This document shows positions 26,306 to 35,953 of a DNA stretch of 64,000 nt, piece after piece. Position numbers and translations under genes: made by a program. A model generated the notes under the pieces. That model did no database searches, was not told the DNA's origin, and saw only the letters and a program-made list of their open reading frames with translations. This DNA is from Sedimenticola thiotaurini (GTDB lineage Bacteria > Pseudomonadota > Gammaproteobacteria > Chromatiales > Chromatiaceae): NCBI GenBank assembly GCA_007713595.1, contig VMRY01000010.1, positions 62,001 to 126,000 of the forward strand, given 5' to 3'. Within the stretch, counting starts at the first letter, position 1, and every line of letters begins with the position of its first letter.

Positions 26306-28249
26306 TCAAGTACGCTCATCCACCTGTGCCTGCTGCTCGAGATAAACCCAATCGACTATTTTCTGATCCGGCCTGTAGCCAGTAACCAGCTGTTCTAGCA
26401 TCGCCTTGATCACATCCACATCATTTACATTCAACGCAATTGACAAAGCATTAAGCTTCTCCTCAAGCACGGTCCATGGCAGAAAATCATCATGAGCCTT
26501 CATAATTCGAGGGTGGAAAGTGGCCTGTGGATTATCACCAATCAGAAGCTCTTCGTAGAGCTTCTCTCCTGGCCTGAGGCCGGTAATCTGAATTTCAATA
26601 TCCCCTTCAGGATTATGCGTATCCTGTACCTTTAAGCCTGACAGTTCCACCATACGCCGCGCAAGCTCCATAATCTTGACCGGCTGCCCCATATCCAATA
26701 CGAAGACACCACCATCCTTGGCCATCGCCCCGGCCTGAATTACCAGCTGGGCAGCTTCAGGAATGGTCATGAAATAGCGCGTGATCTCCGGGTGGGTCAA
26801 AGTGATAGGACCGCCATCTCTAATCTGCAGCCGAAACTTGGGAACCACTGACCCTGAAGAATCGAGTACATTGCCAAAACGAACCATGGAGAATTTCGTG
26901 CACGGCGATTCTACGGCTAATGCCTGAAGCACCATCTCGGCGAGTCGTTTACTGGCTCCCATAATATTAGTCGGACGCACTGCCTTATCTGTACTGATCA
27001 GCACAAAATCGCTGACGTTCTGCTCAACTGCTGCTTTGGCCGTAAACAAGGTGCCCAGTACATTGTTTCTAACGCCCTCAGCCGGATTATGCTCTACCAG
27101 TGGGACATGCTTATAGGCTGCCGCATGATAGATAGTTTGCGGGCTCCAGGTGGATATTATTTCGTGCATTCGTTCGCTATGACTCACCGAAGCCAATAGA
27201 GGAACTAACCTAATCCCATCTCCTTTCCCATACATGCTTTCAAGCTGAGCATGGATGCTATAAAGGGCAAACTCACTCACCTCAACCAACAGTAACCGAG
27301 CAGGAGCCAACTTCGCGATTTGCCTGCATAGTTCGCTTCCAATAGAACCACCTGCACCTGTAACAAGCACCACTCTTCCAGTAATATTTTTGGCCAACAG
27401 AATATGATTTGGGGATACAGGCTCACGTCCAAGCAGATCATCAACATCCAGCTCATGCAAATCAGAGGTGGTAACACGTCCCTGCGCCAAATCACCCAGG
27501 CTTGGCAAAGTGCGCACCGCCACATGATAGTTTAACATCTGCTCTAGTATTTCGTTCCGGCGCTTGCGCCTGATTGATGGCAGCGCCAACAGTACATCGG
27601 TTACTCCCTTGGTTTCTATCAGCCCAGTTAGATCATCCGGACCGTAAACCGGCAGGCCGTTGAGAACCTGTCCATGCAATCGACTATCATCATCCAGGAA
27701 GCCGATTACCCGCATATCAAGACTATTGGCCATTGCGGAAGCAAGTTGCCGCCCCGAGATGCCCGCCCCATAAATCAAGGCCTTAGGTAGTGCAGCAATC
27801 TTCAACTGACTCTGGTACATACCTCCCAACCAGTAACGGGCCAGGGCACGTGATCCACCCACCGCAAACAGCAATAACAGGGGTTGAATCAAGCCCACAG
27901 TTCTCGGTACCCCGGGAAGACCAATTGCCGTTATCAGTGATGAATAAAGCAGTCCATATATCACAATTGCACGTGTTACTGTGAGCAGAGCAGGCCACCC
28001 AGAGTAGCGAAAAATTGCCCGGTACAACCCAGATACGATAAAAATAGGCAACGCAAGACATAATGAAGCCGCCTCTGCCCACATAGGCCGTCCAATCAGA
28101 GATACAAAATCACCCAGTCGAAGATAGTAGGCTAGCCAAACGGTCAACACACAGAGTGCCGCATCCACTGCCAGTGCAATTATACGCTTGGCATAACGGG
28201 GTAATGCCAGTACCGGCTGTGCCGTGCGGCTATGAATCGATTCCAACAT
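26306..28249 (-). CDS. wbpM: WbpM-like UDP-N-acetylglucosamine 4,6-dehydratase (membrane)
   Basis: Membrane-bound nucleotide-sugar dehydratase of 647 residues. Four N-terminal membrane segments (about 20-140) are followed by a first Rossmann domain (YGAGISGRQLAS near 155) and the catalytic SDR domain (VTGAGGSIGSELC near 296). The active-site stretch STDKAVRPTNIMGASKR (near 430) has Met in place of the usual Tyr, as in WbpM. It makes UDP-4-keto-6-deoxy-GlcNAc (D-xylo form), which WbpV can reduce. The order wbpV-wbpL-wbpM matches the end of several Pseudomonas O-antigen loci. Confidence 0.9.
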   Translation of the reverse strand: MLESIHSRTAQPVLALPRYAKRIIALAVDAALCVLTVWLAYYLRLGDFVSLIGRPMWAEAASLCLALPIFIVSGLYRAIFRYSGWPALLTVTRAIVIYGLLYSSLITAIGLPGVPRTVGLIQPLLLLFAVGGSRALARYWLGGMYQSQLKIAALPKALIYGAGISGRQLASAMANSLDMRVIGFLDDDSRLHGQVLNGLPVYGPDDLTGLIETKGVTDVLLALPSIRRKRRNEILEQMLNYHVAVRTLPSLGDLAQGRVTTSDLHELDVDDLLGREPVSPNHILLAKNITGRVVLVTGAGGSIGSELCRQIAKLAPARLLLVEVSEFALYSIHAQLESMYGKGDGIRLVPLLASVSHSERMHEIISTWSPQTIYHAAAYKHVPLVEHNPAEGVRNNVLGTLFTAKAAVEQNVSDFVLISTDKAVRPTNIMGASKRLAEMVLQALAVESPCTKFSMVRFGNVLDSSGSVVPKFRLQIRDGGPITLTHPEITRYFMTIPEAAQLVIQAGAMAKDGGVFVLDMGQPVKIMELARRMVELSGLKVQDTHNPEGDIEIQITGLRPGEKLYEELLIGDNPQATFHPRIMKAHDDFLPWTVLEEKLNALSIALNVNDVDVIKAMLEQLVTGYRPDQKIVDWVYLEQQAQVDERT

Positions 28250-28753
28250 TAAAATTCACCGTATCCAGTAATTCACGAATTGAAAACGTCAGTTTTGCGG
28301 CTGAGCCCATCACACAGATCCCACATTTATGCTCCAAACCCTAGAGGGAATGAACCGTAGCGGTGATTTTGGTGGATGTCCTGATTAACGCTGATTACCG
28401 GGGCCAATAAGCCTTGCCTGAACCAGATGAAGGGAGTCATCAACGACAAACAGGTCAGCTTAATCAGGGTAGAACGGATTGCTCCGAGTATGCACCATAA
28501 ATATGGGATTGTTAAAACGGCCGAGAGAGCTGAACGTCTGAGCAAAATCATCGGCATAATTGGAAAAAACTCACTCTGAGGTTGCACCATTGAATCTCGC
28601 TGCAGCAGGGTGTTCTCTCCTGACATCTGAAATCTCCAGCTTACTGGAAAAGACCAGCCGTGGAGTAGTTGGAGATCCAAGTAACCAATGCCATTGCCTT
28701 TCTACTCAAGGCGCAAGATGTACTTACCTATGGATTCACGCAGGCTTGAATCA
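28250..28753. other. 504-base gap with a possible decayed reading frame
   Basis: No intact gene. On the minus strand, 28570-28388 reads as 61 coding-like codons broken by a single TAA at 28460-28462, with stretches such as FNNPIFMVHTRSNPFYPD and ADLFVVDDSLHLVQARLIG. The amino-acid pattern looks like protein rather than noise, but I do not recognise the family. It may be the remnant of a gene lost from the O-antigen locus. Confidence 0.35.
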
Positions 28754-29770
28754 TTATAGCTCCCTAGCCCCCGCATTAAAATGGAAAGCTAACCAGACAA
28801 GTGGCGAATACGCCAACACGACACCTAGCAGGCCATCCAGCCAACCTTGAGCAACTACTATTGCAACAGGTAACAGCCAGACCAGATTAATTAGACCAAC
28901 AGCCAGACTGACCTTTACGTGCGAGCCATACTTGCGTGAGGCATATTGATAAGCGTGACTACGATGCGCCTCAAAAAAACATTCTCCCCGTACAATTCTG
29001 CGTAATAGAGTCAGTGTTGCGTCCACAACAAATATTCCGAGCAAAATTACCCAACTACAGAACAATAATGGGTCCACCCAAGCCGCCTGAATAGAAAAGA
29101 TACCCAGCACCAGCCCAATGAAGCCACTGCCCGCATCTCCCATAAAAACTCTGGCGCGGGGAAAATTCCAGAATACGAAACCAGCTACCGATACCAACAG
29201 CAGTGTGGGCATGACCCACTCCTTATCTGCTGCAGGTGACAACAAATAGAGCACTATCCCGCCCAGGCAAACGCTCAGTGCTTCAATGCTGGCAATACCA
29301 TCAATCCCATCCATAAAGTTATAGAGATTCAACAACCAGACCAGATAAACAGCTGTAACCCCATGCCCCAGCCAGCCCATCTCCAGCGTTTGGCCAAATA
29401 GCGCAAACGGCGGCATCCCCCCAATCCATATCAGCACCCAGACAGCGCCTGAAAAGTGAGCCAACAAACGCCAATGCGCAGGGATGTGATGATGATCATC
29501 AATAAAGCCAATCAATGCCACCCAGCCACCTGCACCCGCCAACGCCATGAGCGGCGTCAACGGCATTACATCAATCACAGCCAGTATCGCCAACCCAATC
29601 AGGAACACCAGCACTATCGCCATCCCGCCTCCACGCGGTGTCGGTATCTGGTGCGAGCTGCGTATATTAGGCACATCCAGCAGATTTCTTTTGAGCGCAT
29701 ATCGGCGCAGAAAACCGGTCAGTACAAAAGAACTCAGCCCAGCCAATAAAAAAAACCACATCAGCATCAT
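28754..29770 (-). CDS. wbpL: WbpL-like undecaprenyl-phosphate sugar-1-phosphate transferase
   Basis: MraY/WecA-family membrane enzyme of 338 residues with about ten hydrophobic segments. The catalytic motifs are visible: GFIDDHHHIP (Asp pair near residue 90), NFMDGIDGI, MGDAGSGFIG and HRSHAYQYA near the C-terminus. It transfers a sugar-1-phosphate to undecaprenyl phosphate and so starts the repeat unit. WbpL uses UDP-QuiNAc or UDP-FucNAc, which would fit the adjacent wbpV and wbpM; substrate is inferred. It starts 66 bases after the end of wbpV. Confidence 0.9.
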   Translation of the reverse strand: MMLMWFFLLAGLSSFVLTGFLRRYALKRNLLDVPNIRSSHQIPTPRGGGMAIVLVFLIGLAILAVIDVMPLTPLMALAGAGGWVALIGFIDDHHHIPAHWRLLAHFSGAVWVLIWIGGMPPFALFGQTLEMGWLGHGVTAVYLVWLLNLYNFMDGIDGIASIEALSVCLGGIVLYLLSPAADKEWVMPTLLLVSVAGFVFWNFPRARVFMGDAGSGFIGLVLGIFSIQAAWVDPLLFCSWVILLGIFVVDATLTLLRRIVRGECFFEAHRSHAYQYASRKYGSHVKVSLAVGLINLVWLLPVAIVVAQGWLDGLLGVVLAYSPLVWLAFHFNAGAREL

Positions 29771-29836
29771 TGATTCATGACCATAAAAGCACGCCCTGAT
29801 TATTCCCCTGTTTTTCCGAGCCGTACATATGTTCTA

Positions 29837-30793
29837 TTAACCTTTCACCTTGATTCCTGCCACTGCTCTCCTCAGCCCCTCGTCCACACTCACTGGCGGA
29901 GTCCAACCCAGCAATGCCCGAGTCTTGCTGATATCTACCTGCAGCGATCCACACAACCGTTGTGCTAGGTCTCCCTTGCCGAGAAGCCTTAGTCCAGACA
30001 CCAGCATCCCCTGTGGCACTGGCACGAGACGCGCCGGCTTGCCCAATGCAGCTGCAGTACGCCACAACAATTCGGTAGTAGAAAGATCCTCATCGTCACT
30101 TACAAGGAAGGTCTGGTTTGCGGCAGAAGGGTGATCGATACAAGTCACGATTAAATCAACCAGATTGTCCAAAGCAATCAAGCTACGTCGATTATTAATT
30201 GCCCCAAATGGCAATGGAACACCTTTTTGTAGCCAACGCATCATATTAAAAAAGTTAGCTTTCACACCCGGCCCATAGACCAGTGTCGGTCGGATTATTA
30301 CAACTTCCAACCCGGTTTCCTCAGCAAGCGCCCGCAAGCCTTGTTCGGCTTCCATCTTCGAGATGCCGTACGAGTCAGTAGGCATTGGCTGAGCATCTGC
30401 AAAGTAAGGTATTCCTGCAATTGTGGATTCACCATTAACTTTAATCGAGCTGATAAATATAAAACGTCGTAACCCCGCCTCAACAGCTTGGCGGGCAAAA
30501 TTCAATGTGCCATCAACATTAATCCTTCGGAACTCAGAGAGCGGATCAGTTGCCACCTCTTTCATAACATGAACGCGAGCTGCACTGTGAATAACAGTAT
30601 CAATACCTCTGACCACCTTTCGCCAATCGGTATCAGGCTCAAGCCCGGTAACTTGAAATTTCTCGACCGCCTCAGGGAGCACCACTTCGGACTTGCGAAC
30701 CGCGGCAGCTAGCTCAAGGTTTCCTAGGGTTGTCACCCTTTCCAGCAATCCCCGGCCAATAAAACCGGTAGCGCCGGTTAACAAAATACGCAA
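29837..30793 (-). CDS. wbpV: WbpV-like NAD-dependent epimerase/reductase
   Basis: Extended SDR of 318 residues. The NAD-binding GATGFIG lies at residues 7-13 and catalytic Ser and Tyr-x3-Lys (ISSIKVNGEST, then DSYGISKMEAE near residue 145) are present, followed by VVIIRPTLVYGPGV. Relatives reduce the 4-keto group of UDP-4-keto-6-deoxy-GlcNAc to give UDP-QuiNAc or UDP-FucNAc. With WbpM upstream in the pathway and WbpL as next step, the set makes and attaches the first sugar. The start is a TTG with GAGG upstream. Immediately before it lies the remnant of a related gene. Confidence 0.87.
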   Translation of the reverse strand: MRILLTGATGFIGRGLLERVTTLGNLELAAAVRKSEVVLPEAVEKFQVTGLEPDTDWRKVVRGIDTVIHSAARVHVMKEVATDPLSEFRRINVDGTLNFARQAVEAGLRRFIFISSIKVNGESTIAGIPYFADAQPMPTDSYGISKMEAEQGLRALAEETGLEVVIIRPTLVYGPGVKANFFNMMRWLQKGVPLPFGAINNRRSLIALDNLVDLIVTCIDHPSAANQTFLVSDDEDLSTTELLWRTAAALGKPARLVPVPQGMLVSGLRLLGKGDLAQRLCGSLQVDISKTRALLGWTPPVSVDEGLRRAVAGIKVKG

Positions 30794-31108
30794 TTATATG
30801 CCTCGTGAAAATTCAGTCATTCGACCAGACGGCACGATTGAGATAATCCGTGAACTGAACACCACCCTGACTACCCGCATCGATGCCGAGCCAGACTGAT
30901 AGTTATTCACCACGGGAATTATACGCCGGACAATTTTATGCCGGTTCGGCACAACCAGCACAGCATCCAATACGCAATTCTCTTTTAGGCCACCCATGAC
31001 CAGCGACGTCTCCTCAGCGATAGTGCGCAATAGGAAATCACGCAAACATTTCACCCCTGCATCTGCTGCTTGTCGGGCAAGATTACCGGCACCTTCCACA
31101 TTGGAAGA
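30794..31108 (-). pseudogene. Remnant of a second WbpV-like epimerase
   Basis: The minus strand encodes SNVEGAGNLARQAADAGVK, closely matching the NVDGTLNFARQAVEAGLR segment of the adjacent wbpV. It jumps straight to LRTIAEETSLV, which matches LRALAEETGLEV about 60 residues later in wbpV. The piece between, with the catalytic Tyr and Lys, is missing, and the rest to the stop does not match. This looks like a truncated, internally deleted paralogue left behind by recombination or gene replacement. Confidence 0.55.
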
Positions 31109-31189
31109 TAAAACTCAGTCCATGGGTCTGCACTTCGCTAGGCCGTCACATACACTCAAGCAGCAAAGTAAACGACGCTTGGGGCATTT

Positions 31190-31363
31190 TTAATACCGAG
31201 GTCCAATCGGTTGAGAACCTATGCCTTTGACAACGACAGAACCGATAACATTTGATTGATTTGACAAATCACGGATAACGCTGAGAATCGGTAGCTCACT
31301 CAGTCCTACCTCCGTTGTAAAGAGTTTGTCCGATAGACCTTTGACCCCTTTAACAAGAATCAC
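31190..31363 (-). CDS. Small hypothetical reading frame, GTG start coupled to the glycosyltransferase stop
   Basis: A 57-residue frame beginning with GTG at 31363, whose GTGA overlaps the TGA stop of the preceding glycosyltransferase, and ending at TAA 31190-31192. The product starts ILVKGVKGLSDKLFTTEVG and ends IGSQPIGPRY. It has a coding-like composition, but I recognise no family. It could be a real small gene, or a fragment of a lost gene next to the epimerase remnant. Confidence 0.3.
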   Translation of the reverse strand: MILVKGVKGLSDKLFTTEVGLSELPILSVIRDLSNQSNVIGSVVVKGIGSQPIGPRY

Positions 31364-32607
31364 AGAGTTTCTGTCAGGCCATGCTTACGCGCGATCATCT
31401 CTTGAAGCCAACTCTCTAAACTTGAGATCAGCGTACTCCGGTCAAATTGATTAACACAGAACCGTCTACCGTTCTCACCCAATCGAACCCGATCCATCTC
31501 GCCCATTGACGCAAGTTTGATAACATTTTGCGCTAGGGCAGCACCATCTCCCGCTGGAGAAACGAGTCCAGCCTCAGCCTCTAATACGATATCTGCACCT
31601 TCCCCATTCAACATGGCAAGCACCGGTATTCCAGAGCCCAAGTATGCCTGCATCTTTCCAGGTATTGTCATGGTAAAAATGGGCTCATCCTTAAGACTCA
31701 CCAATAGCGCATCCGCATGAGCAAAAAAGGCGGGCATACGCTCCAGCGGGTGTCGTCCTACCAGTAGAACCTTGTCAGTGAGATTACGCCTTTTGATCTG
31801 ATCTGAAACCCAATTTAACATCCGGCCATCACCAACTACGATCCAACGAATATCCTCACGCTTCCCCAACCTTTCAGCAGCGTCCAGAATGGATGGGAAA
31901 TCCTGAGCCTCACCAATATTTCCTGCAAACAGCACGGTAAACACCCCCGGGGCTGAGGGTATGGCGGTATTGGGTTCAATGATCCTGCCCTGTTGGAAAA
32001 CCTCATCAGCCCAGGCAGGAAAATACTTGATATTGATACTCTTAGGGGCATAAAGCGCAATTTGGTCTTCAAAACTTCTCGACTGAGCCAATATCAGGTC
32101 GCAACGCCTATAAATCCAACTCACTAAATGTCCCACGGCGTTCAAGAGCCTACCCGATTTCACGACACCAACAGCCTTCAGGGTATCGGGCCACAAGTCA
32201 AGGACCCAAAGAGCCATTGGGGCACGCTTGAAAAAGCGCATCACCGCCCCTGGTATTCCAACGGTTATCGGCGACGGCTCGTATACTAGCACCGCGTCAA
32301 ACTTCTGTCCCCGCAACTTCCAAGCACCCAGCACAGAAGCGCTGGCAGCAAACGACACATAGTTTAAGATCAGGCGAAGCCCGCCTCGCCCACGTGTCAG
32401 TAATGGCACACGTACCACACGGGTGCCCACAAAGCAGCCGTATTGGCTCGGGTTCTGCCTGTACACATCGAACACCCGTCCCTCTGGATAGTTAGGCCAA
32501 CCAGTTAACACCGTTATTTCATGCCCTCTGCACGACAATTCTGTAACCAGTTCATTGATTCTAAAGTTCTCTGGCCAAAAATATTGCGTAACAACAAGTA
32601 AGCGCAT
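31360..32607 (-). CDS. GT4 glycosyltransferase, probable L-FucNAc transferase (WbuB-like)
   Basis: GT-B glycosyltransferase of 415 residues. It starts MRLLVVTQYFWPENFRINEL, the opening typical of the WbuB/WbjE group that transfers N-acetyl-L-fucosamine. The C-terminal lobe has VLFAGNIGEAQDF and a donor-site region LVSLKDEPIFTMTIPGKMQAYLGSGIPV. Its position directly after the three genes for UDP-L-FucNAc supports that donor. The ATG at 32607 is preferred to an upstream TTG that would overlap the epimerase gene. Confidence 0.82.
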   Translation of the reverse strand: MRLLVVTQYFWPENFRINELVTELSCRGHEITVLTGWPNYPEGRVFDVYRQNPSQYGCFVGTRVVRVPLLTRGRGGLRLILNYVSFAASASVLGAWKLRGQKFDAVLVYEPSPITVGIPGAVMRFFKRAPMALWVLDLWPDTLKAVGVVKSGRLLNAVGHLVSWIYRRCDLILAQSRSFEDQIALYAPKSINIKYFPAWADEVFQQGRIIEPNTAIPSAPGVFTVLFAGNIGEAQDFPSILDAAERLGKREDIRWIVVGDGRMLNWVSDQIKRRNLTDKVLLVGRHPLERMPAFFAHADALLVSLKDEPIFTMTIPGKMQAYLGSGIPVLAMLNGEGADIVLEAEAGLVSPAGDGAALAQNVIKLASMGEMDRVRLGENGRRFCVNQFDRSTLISSLESWLQEMIARKHGLTETL

Positions 32608-32624
32608 GTAAGTCTTGCTCAGCT

Positions 32625-33761
32625 TCAGTATTTCTTCCAAACCACTCGGTTTATGTAATCCGTATAGCTATGAATGATGCGAACCACTTTATCTGACACA
32701 TTGGATACTCTGTAGTCAGCAACCTGACGTAATCGCCTTTGTTCTCCGCGTGGTTGATCAGCCAAAATTGCTAAGGCCTGACGCACACGACCTACCTCTA
32801 GCCCAACCATCATTACAGATGCTTCTTCCATTCCCTCAGGACGCTCATGCGCCTCACGCAAGTTAAGCGCCGGAAAATTCAGGATAGAAGACTCCTCATT
32901 GATGGTCCCACTGTCCGACAGCACCGCACGTGCAGATAACTGTAGGCGTATGTAGTCATGGAAGCCCAGTGGTTTAAGCAGACGTATCTGTGGATGGAAT
33001 TGCACCCCTACGGTATCGATTTGTTTTTGCGTGCGTGGGTGGGTGGATACAATCACAGGTAGGTTATGATCACCAGCTACGGCGTTGAGCACCTCGACCA
33101 ACTTAGAGAATGATTGTGGCGACTCAATATTCTCTTCCCGGTGGGCGCTCACAACAAAGTAACGTTCTGCCTTCAGACCCAGGCGCTGCAGAACGTCGGA
33201 GGCGTCGACCTGCGGCCGGTAGTGGGTCAGCACCTCGCACATCGGACTGCCGGTCTTGATTACCAGATCAGGAGGCAAGCCCTCACGCAATAGATAATCC
33301 CTTGCTATAGTGCTATAGGTGAGATTGACATCAGCCGTGTGATCGACGATGCGACGATTGGTTTCTTCGGGTACCCGTTGGTCGAAACAGCGATTGCCTG
33401 CTTCCATGTGAAAAATTGGTATTTTACGGCGCTTGGCTGGAATAACCGATAAGCAACTATTGGTATCTCCCAGAACCAACAAAGCCTCTGGTTTTTCCTT
33501 CTCAAGAACCGAATCTACGGCAACTATCAGGTTGCCTATCGTCTGTGCCGGACTTGTAGAATTGGTTGCGCTGTTAAGGAAATAATCTGGTTTGCGCACT
33601 CCCAGGTCATCGAAAAAAACCTGGTTAAGTTCGTAGTCGTAGTTTTGCTCAGTGTGAGCCAAGATATGGTCACAATATTCATCTAATCGTACCAATACTC
33701 GAGACAAACGAATAATCTCTGGCCGAGTACCAACCACCGTCATGACTTTAAGTTTTTTCAT
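32625..33761 (-). CDS. wbjD: UDP-N-acetylglucosamine 2-epimerase family, L-FucNAc pathway (WbjD/FnlC/CapG-like)
   Basis: Cytosolic GT-B-fold epimerase of 378 residues. Family motifs are MTVVGTRPEIIRLS at the N-terminus, HMEAGNRCFDQRVPEETNR near residue 115, VSAHREEN and LSDSGTINEESSILNFPALNLR. In this context it should carry out the last step, C2 epimerisation of UDP-L-PneNAc to UDP-L-FucNAc, rather than making ManNAc. It completes the trio with the two genes upstream, 22 bases after the previous stop. Confidence 0.85.
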   Translation of the reverse strand: MKKLKVMTVVGTRPEIIRLSRVLVRLDEYCDHILAHTEQNYDYELNQVFFDDLGVRKPDYFLNSATNSTSPAQTIGNLIVAVDSVLEKEKPEALLVLGDTNSCLSVIPAKRRKIPIFHMEAGNRCFDQRVPEETNRRIVDHTADVNLTYSTIARDYLLREGLPPDLVIKTGSPMCEVLTHYRPQVDASDVLQRLGLKAERYFVVSAHREENIESPQSFSKLVEVLNAVAGDHNLPVIVSTHPRTQKQIDTVGVQFHPQIRLLKPLGFHDYIRLQLSARAVLSDSGTINEESSILNFPALNLREAHERPEGMEEASVMMVGLEVGRVRQALAILADQPRGEQRRLRQVADYRVSNVSDKVVRIIHSYTDYINRVVWKKY

Positions 33762-33783
33762 TATTTGCTCACGCTAATAATCT

Positions 33784-34935
33784 TCAGACTGGACACTTGA
33801 ATGTATCGGGACGATTTTTGTCAAATATCTCATTAGCCCATAACATAACGATCATATCTTCATGGCCTATATTTGTGATGTCATGAGTCCATCCTGGCAC
33901 CGTTTCTACAATCTGTGAAACTTCTCCTGTGATACGTAACTCATGCACTTCGTCTGTTTGCATGTGCCTAAACCGAAAAAGCGCATACCCTTTGATTACC
34001 AAGAATTTCTCGGTTTTACTGTGATGATAATGCCCACCTCGGGTTACTCCAGGATGCGCCGTGAAGAACGAAAACTGTCCAGCATCGACAGTTTTAAGCA
34101 TTTCCACGAACACGCCACGTTGGTCACAATGTTGGGGTACGCTATAGGCAAACGCCTCTACCGGCAAATAGCTCACGTATGTAGCGTACAAGGCACGAGT
34201 CAGTCCGCCGCCTACACGGTCGATTTGCAAACTTTTCCGGCTTTCACGAAAACCTCTTAACTGCTCAGCAAGAGAGCCAACGGTAATTTGATATTGTGGA
34301 GTTGCCGTAACAAACTTTCCCTGTAGAGGAGTGGGTACTCCCCCCTCCATAATCTCAATAAATTTCTCAAGCACATCGTCCACGTAAACCAGCGTCAATA
34401 GCGCTGTTGGATCATTAACCTGAATAGGCAGGTTGCGCGCGATATTGTAGGAAAATGTGGCGACGACCGAGTTGTAGTTGGGGCGACACCACTTACCAAA
34501 CACGTTAGGCAAACGGAAGACATAAACCGGCACATTGCACTGTTTGGCCAATTCGAAAAGCGCCTGTTCCGCCTCGCACTTGCTTTGACCGTAAGGGTTG
34601 TCCAGATCCGCCTGAATGGATGAAGTATACACCACCGGTACCACTCTACCGTATTGTCGCTTTACCTGTGCAACGGCATCGGCTAGCTGGCGAGTCAGAT
34701 CGACGTTGCCCGACTCGAACTCGGATGGGGTTTGGGGGCGATTAACGCCAGCTAGATGAAATACAATATCTGAGTGCCGCAGCAACTCAGGCAGGCGCGC
34801 CGGACTATCTTGGCGGGTATAGGGCACCACTTGCACATCCGAACGTTCAGCCAAACACAGCTGGAGGTTCTTCCCGACAAACCCTTGAGCACCTGTGATA
34901 AGAACCCGTATCAATTCATTCCTCTGATTCAGCAT
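33784..34935 (-). CDS. wbjC: Bifunctional reductase with cupin domain (WbjC/FnlB/CapF-like)
   Basis: About 383 residues in two domains. The N-terminal SDR part (GAQGFVG at residues 15-21) reduces the 4-keto intermediate. The C-terminal cupin (HPGVTRGGHYHHSKTEKF, from about residue 290) carries metal-binding histidines and performs C3 epimerisation. This fusion is diagnostic of CapF/WbjC. The reading starts at ATG 34935, overlapping the dehydratase gene by 20 bases. A TTG seven codons later has a better AGAGGA ribosome site and may be the real start. Confidence 0.9.
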   Translation of the reverse strand: MLNQRNELIRVLITGAQGFVGKNLQLCLAERSDVQVVPYTRQDSPARLPELLRHSDIVFHLAGVNRPQTPSEFESGNVDLTRQLADAVAQVKRQYGRVVPVVYTSSIQADLDNPYGQSKCEAEQALFELAKQCNVPVYVFRLPNVFGKWCRPNYNSVVATFSYNIARNLPIQVNDPTALLTLVYVDDVLEKFIEIMEGGVPTPLQGKFVTATPQYQITVGSLAEQLRGFRESRKSLQIDRVGGGLTRALYATYVSYLPVEAFAYSVPQHCDQRGVFVEMLKTVDAGQFSFFTAHPGVTRGGHYHHSKTEKFLVIKGYALFRFRHMQTDEVHELRITGEVSQIVETVPGWTHDITNIGHEDMIVMLWANEIFDKNRPDTFKCPV

Positions 34936-35953
34936 ATTCGCCGCGCACTATACGCTGTATGAAATTCAGCTTGAGCAACAGTTCCTTCATACCTGTTACG
35001 TCCAGACGGGTCGTGTTATGTGAATTATAGTCCTCACCGTGTGTACTTTGGGTCAAGCTGCGCTCTCCCTGATCCATGAACTTCTCATAGTTCAGGTCAC
35101 GACCATCCGGTGGCATACGATAGTACGCCCCTAAGTCTTCAGCGGCGGCCATTTCCTCCCGACTCAGTAATGTTTCATACAATTTTTCACCGTGACGCGT
35201 ACCAATCTCATGTACTGGATGCTCCGGTTTACCAATCAGTTCAACGATGGCCTGCGCCAAAACTTCTACTGTTGCCGCAGGTGCTTTCTGGACGAATATA
35301 TCACCGGGATTGCCATGCTCGAATGCATAAAGGACAAGATCCACCGCATCATCGAGGGTCATCATGAACCGTGTCATGTATGGATCGGTGATAGTAATCG
35401 GTTTTCCAGTCCGGATCTGGTCCACAAACAAGGGAATGACGGAACCCCGTGAAGCCATCACATTTCCATACCGTGTAGAACAGATTACCGTATCACTACT
35501 GCTCCTTGATTTGGCCACTGCAACCTTTTCCATCATCGCCTTCGATATCCCCATCGCATTGATTGGATATACGGCCTTATCAGTGCTGAGGCAGATAACT
35601 CGCCTAACTCCGCAACTGATAGCGGCCTCCAGAACATTCTCAGTACCCAATACGTTTGTCTTGACGGCCTCAAGCGGATGAAATTCACATGATGGTACCT
35701 GTTTCAGCGCTGCCCCGTGAAAGATGTAATCAGAACCACGTACCGCACCTAAAACCGACTGGTAATCACGCACGTCACCAACATAGAATTTTAGCTTCGA
35801 ACTCGCGTAACGTTTGCGCATATCGTCCTGCTTCTTTTCGTCACGGCTTAATATTCGAATCTCACGCAGGTCTGAATTGATAAAGCGCCTTAGCACCGCA
35901 TTTCCAAACGAACCAGTTCCCCCAGTAATCAAAAGCACCCTTTCAGCGAACAT
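34916..35953 (-). CDS. wbjB: UDP-GlcNAc 4,6-dehydratase / 5-epimerase (WbjB/FnlA/CapE-like)
   Basis: SDR enzyme of 345 residues with TGGTGSFG (residues 9-16) and an active-site stretch STDKAVYPINAMGISKAMMEK. It inverts C5 while dehydrating UDP-GlcNAc, giving UDP-2-acetamido-2,6-dideoxy-beta-L-arabino-hex-4-ulose. That compound is the substrate of WbjC next door, and it is also the known product of PseB. Since no separate pseB is seen in the window, this enzyme may serve the pseudaminate branch as well. The C-terminal part (residues 275-330, TQSTHGEDYNSHNTTRLD) is typical of the FnlA group. Confidence 0.9.
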   Translation of the reverse strand: MFAERVLLITGGTGSFGNAVLRRFINSDLREIRILSRDEKKQDDMRKRYASSKLKFYVGDVRDYQSVLGAVRGSDYIFHGAALKQVPSCEFHPLEAVKTNVLGTENVLEAAISCGVRRVICLSTDKAVYPINAMGISKAMMEKVAVAKSRSSSDTVICSTRYGNVMASRGSVIPLFVDQIRTGKPITITDPYMTRFMMTLDDAVDLVLYAFEHGNPGDIFVQKAPAATVEVLAQAIVELIGKPEHPVHEIGTRHGEKLYETLLSREEMAAAEDLGAYYRMPPDGRDLNYEKFMDQGERSLTQSTHGEDYNSHNTTRLDVTGMKELLLKLNFIQRIVRGEYAESEE

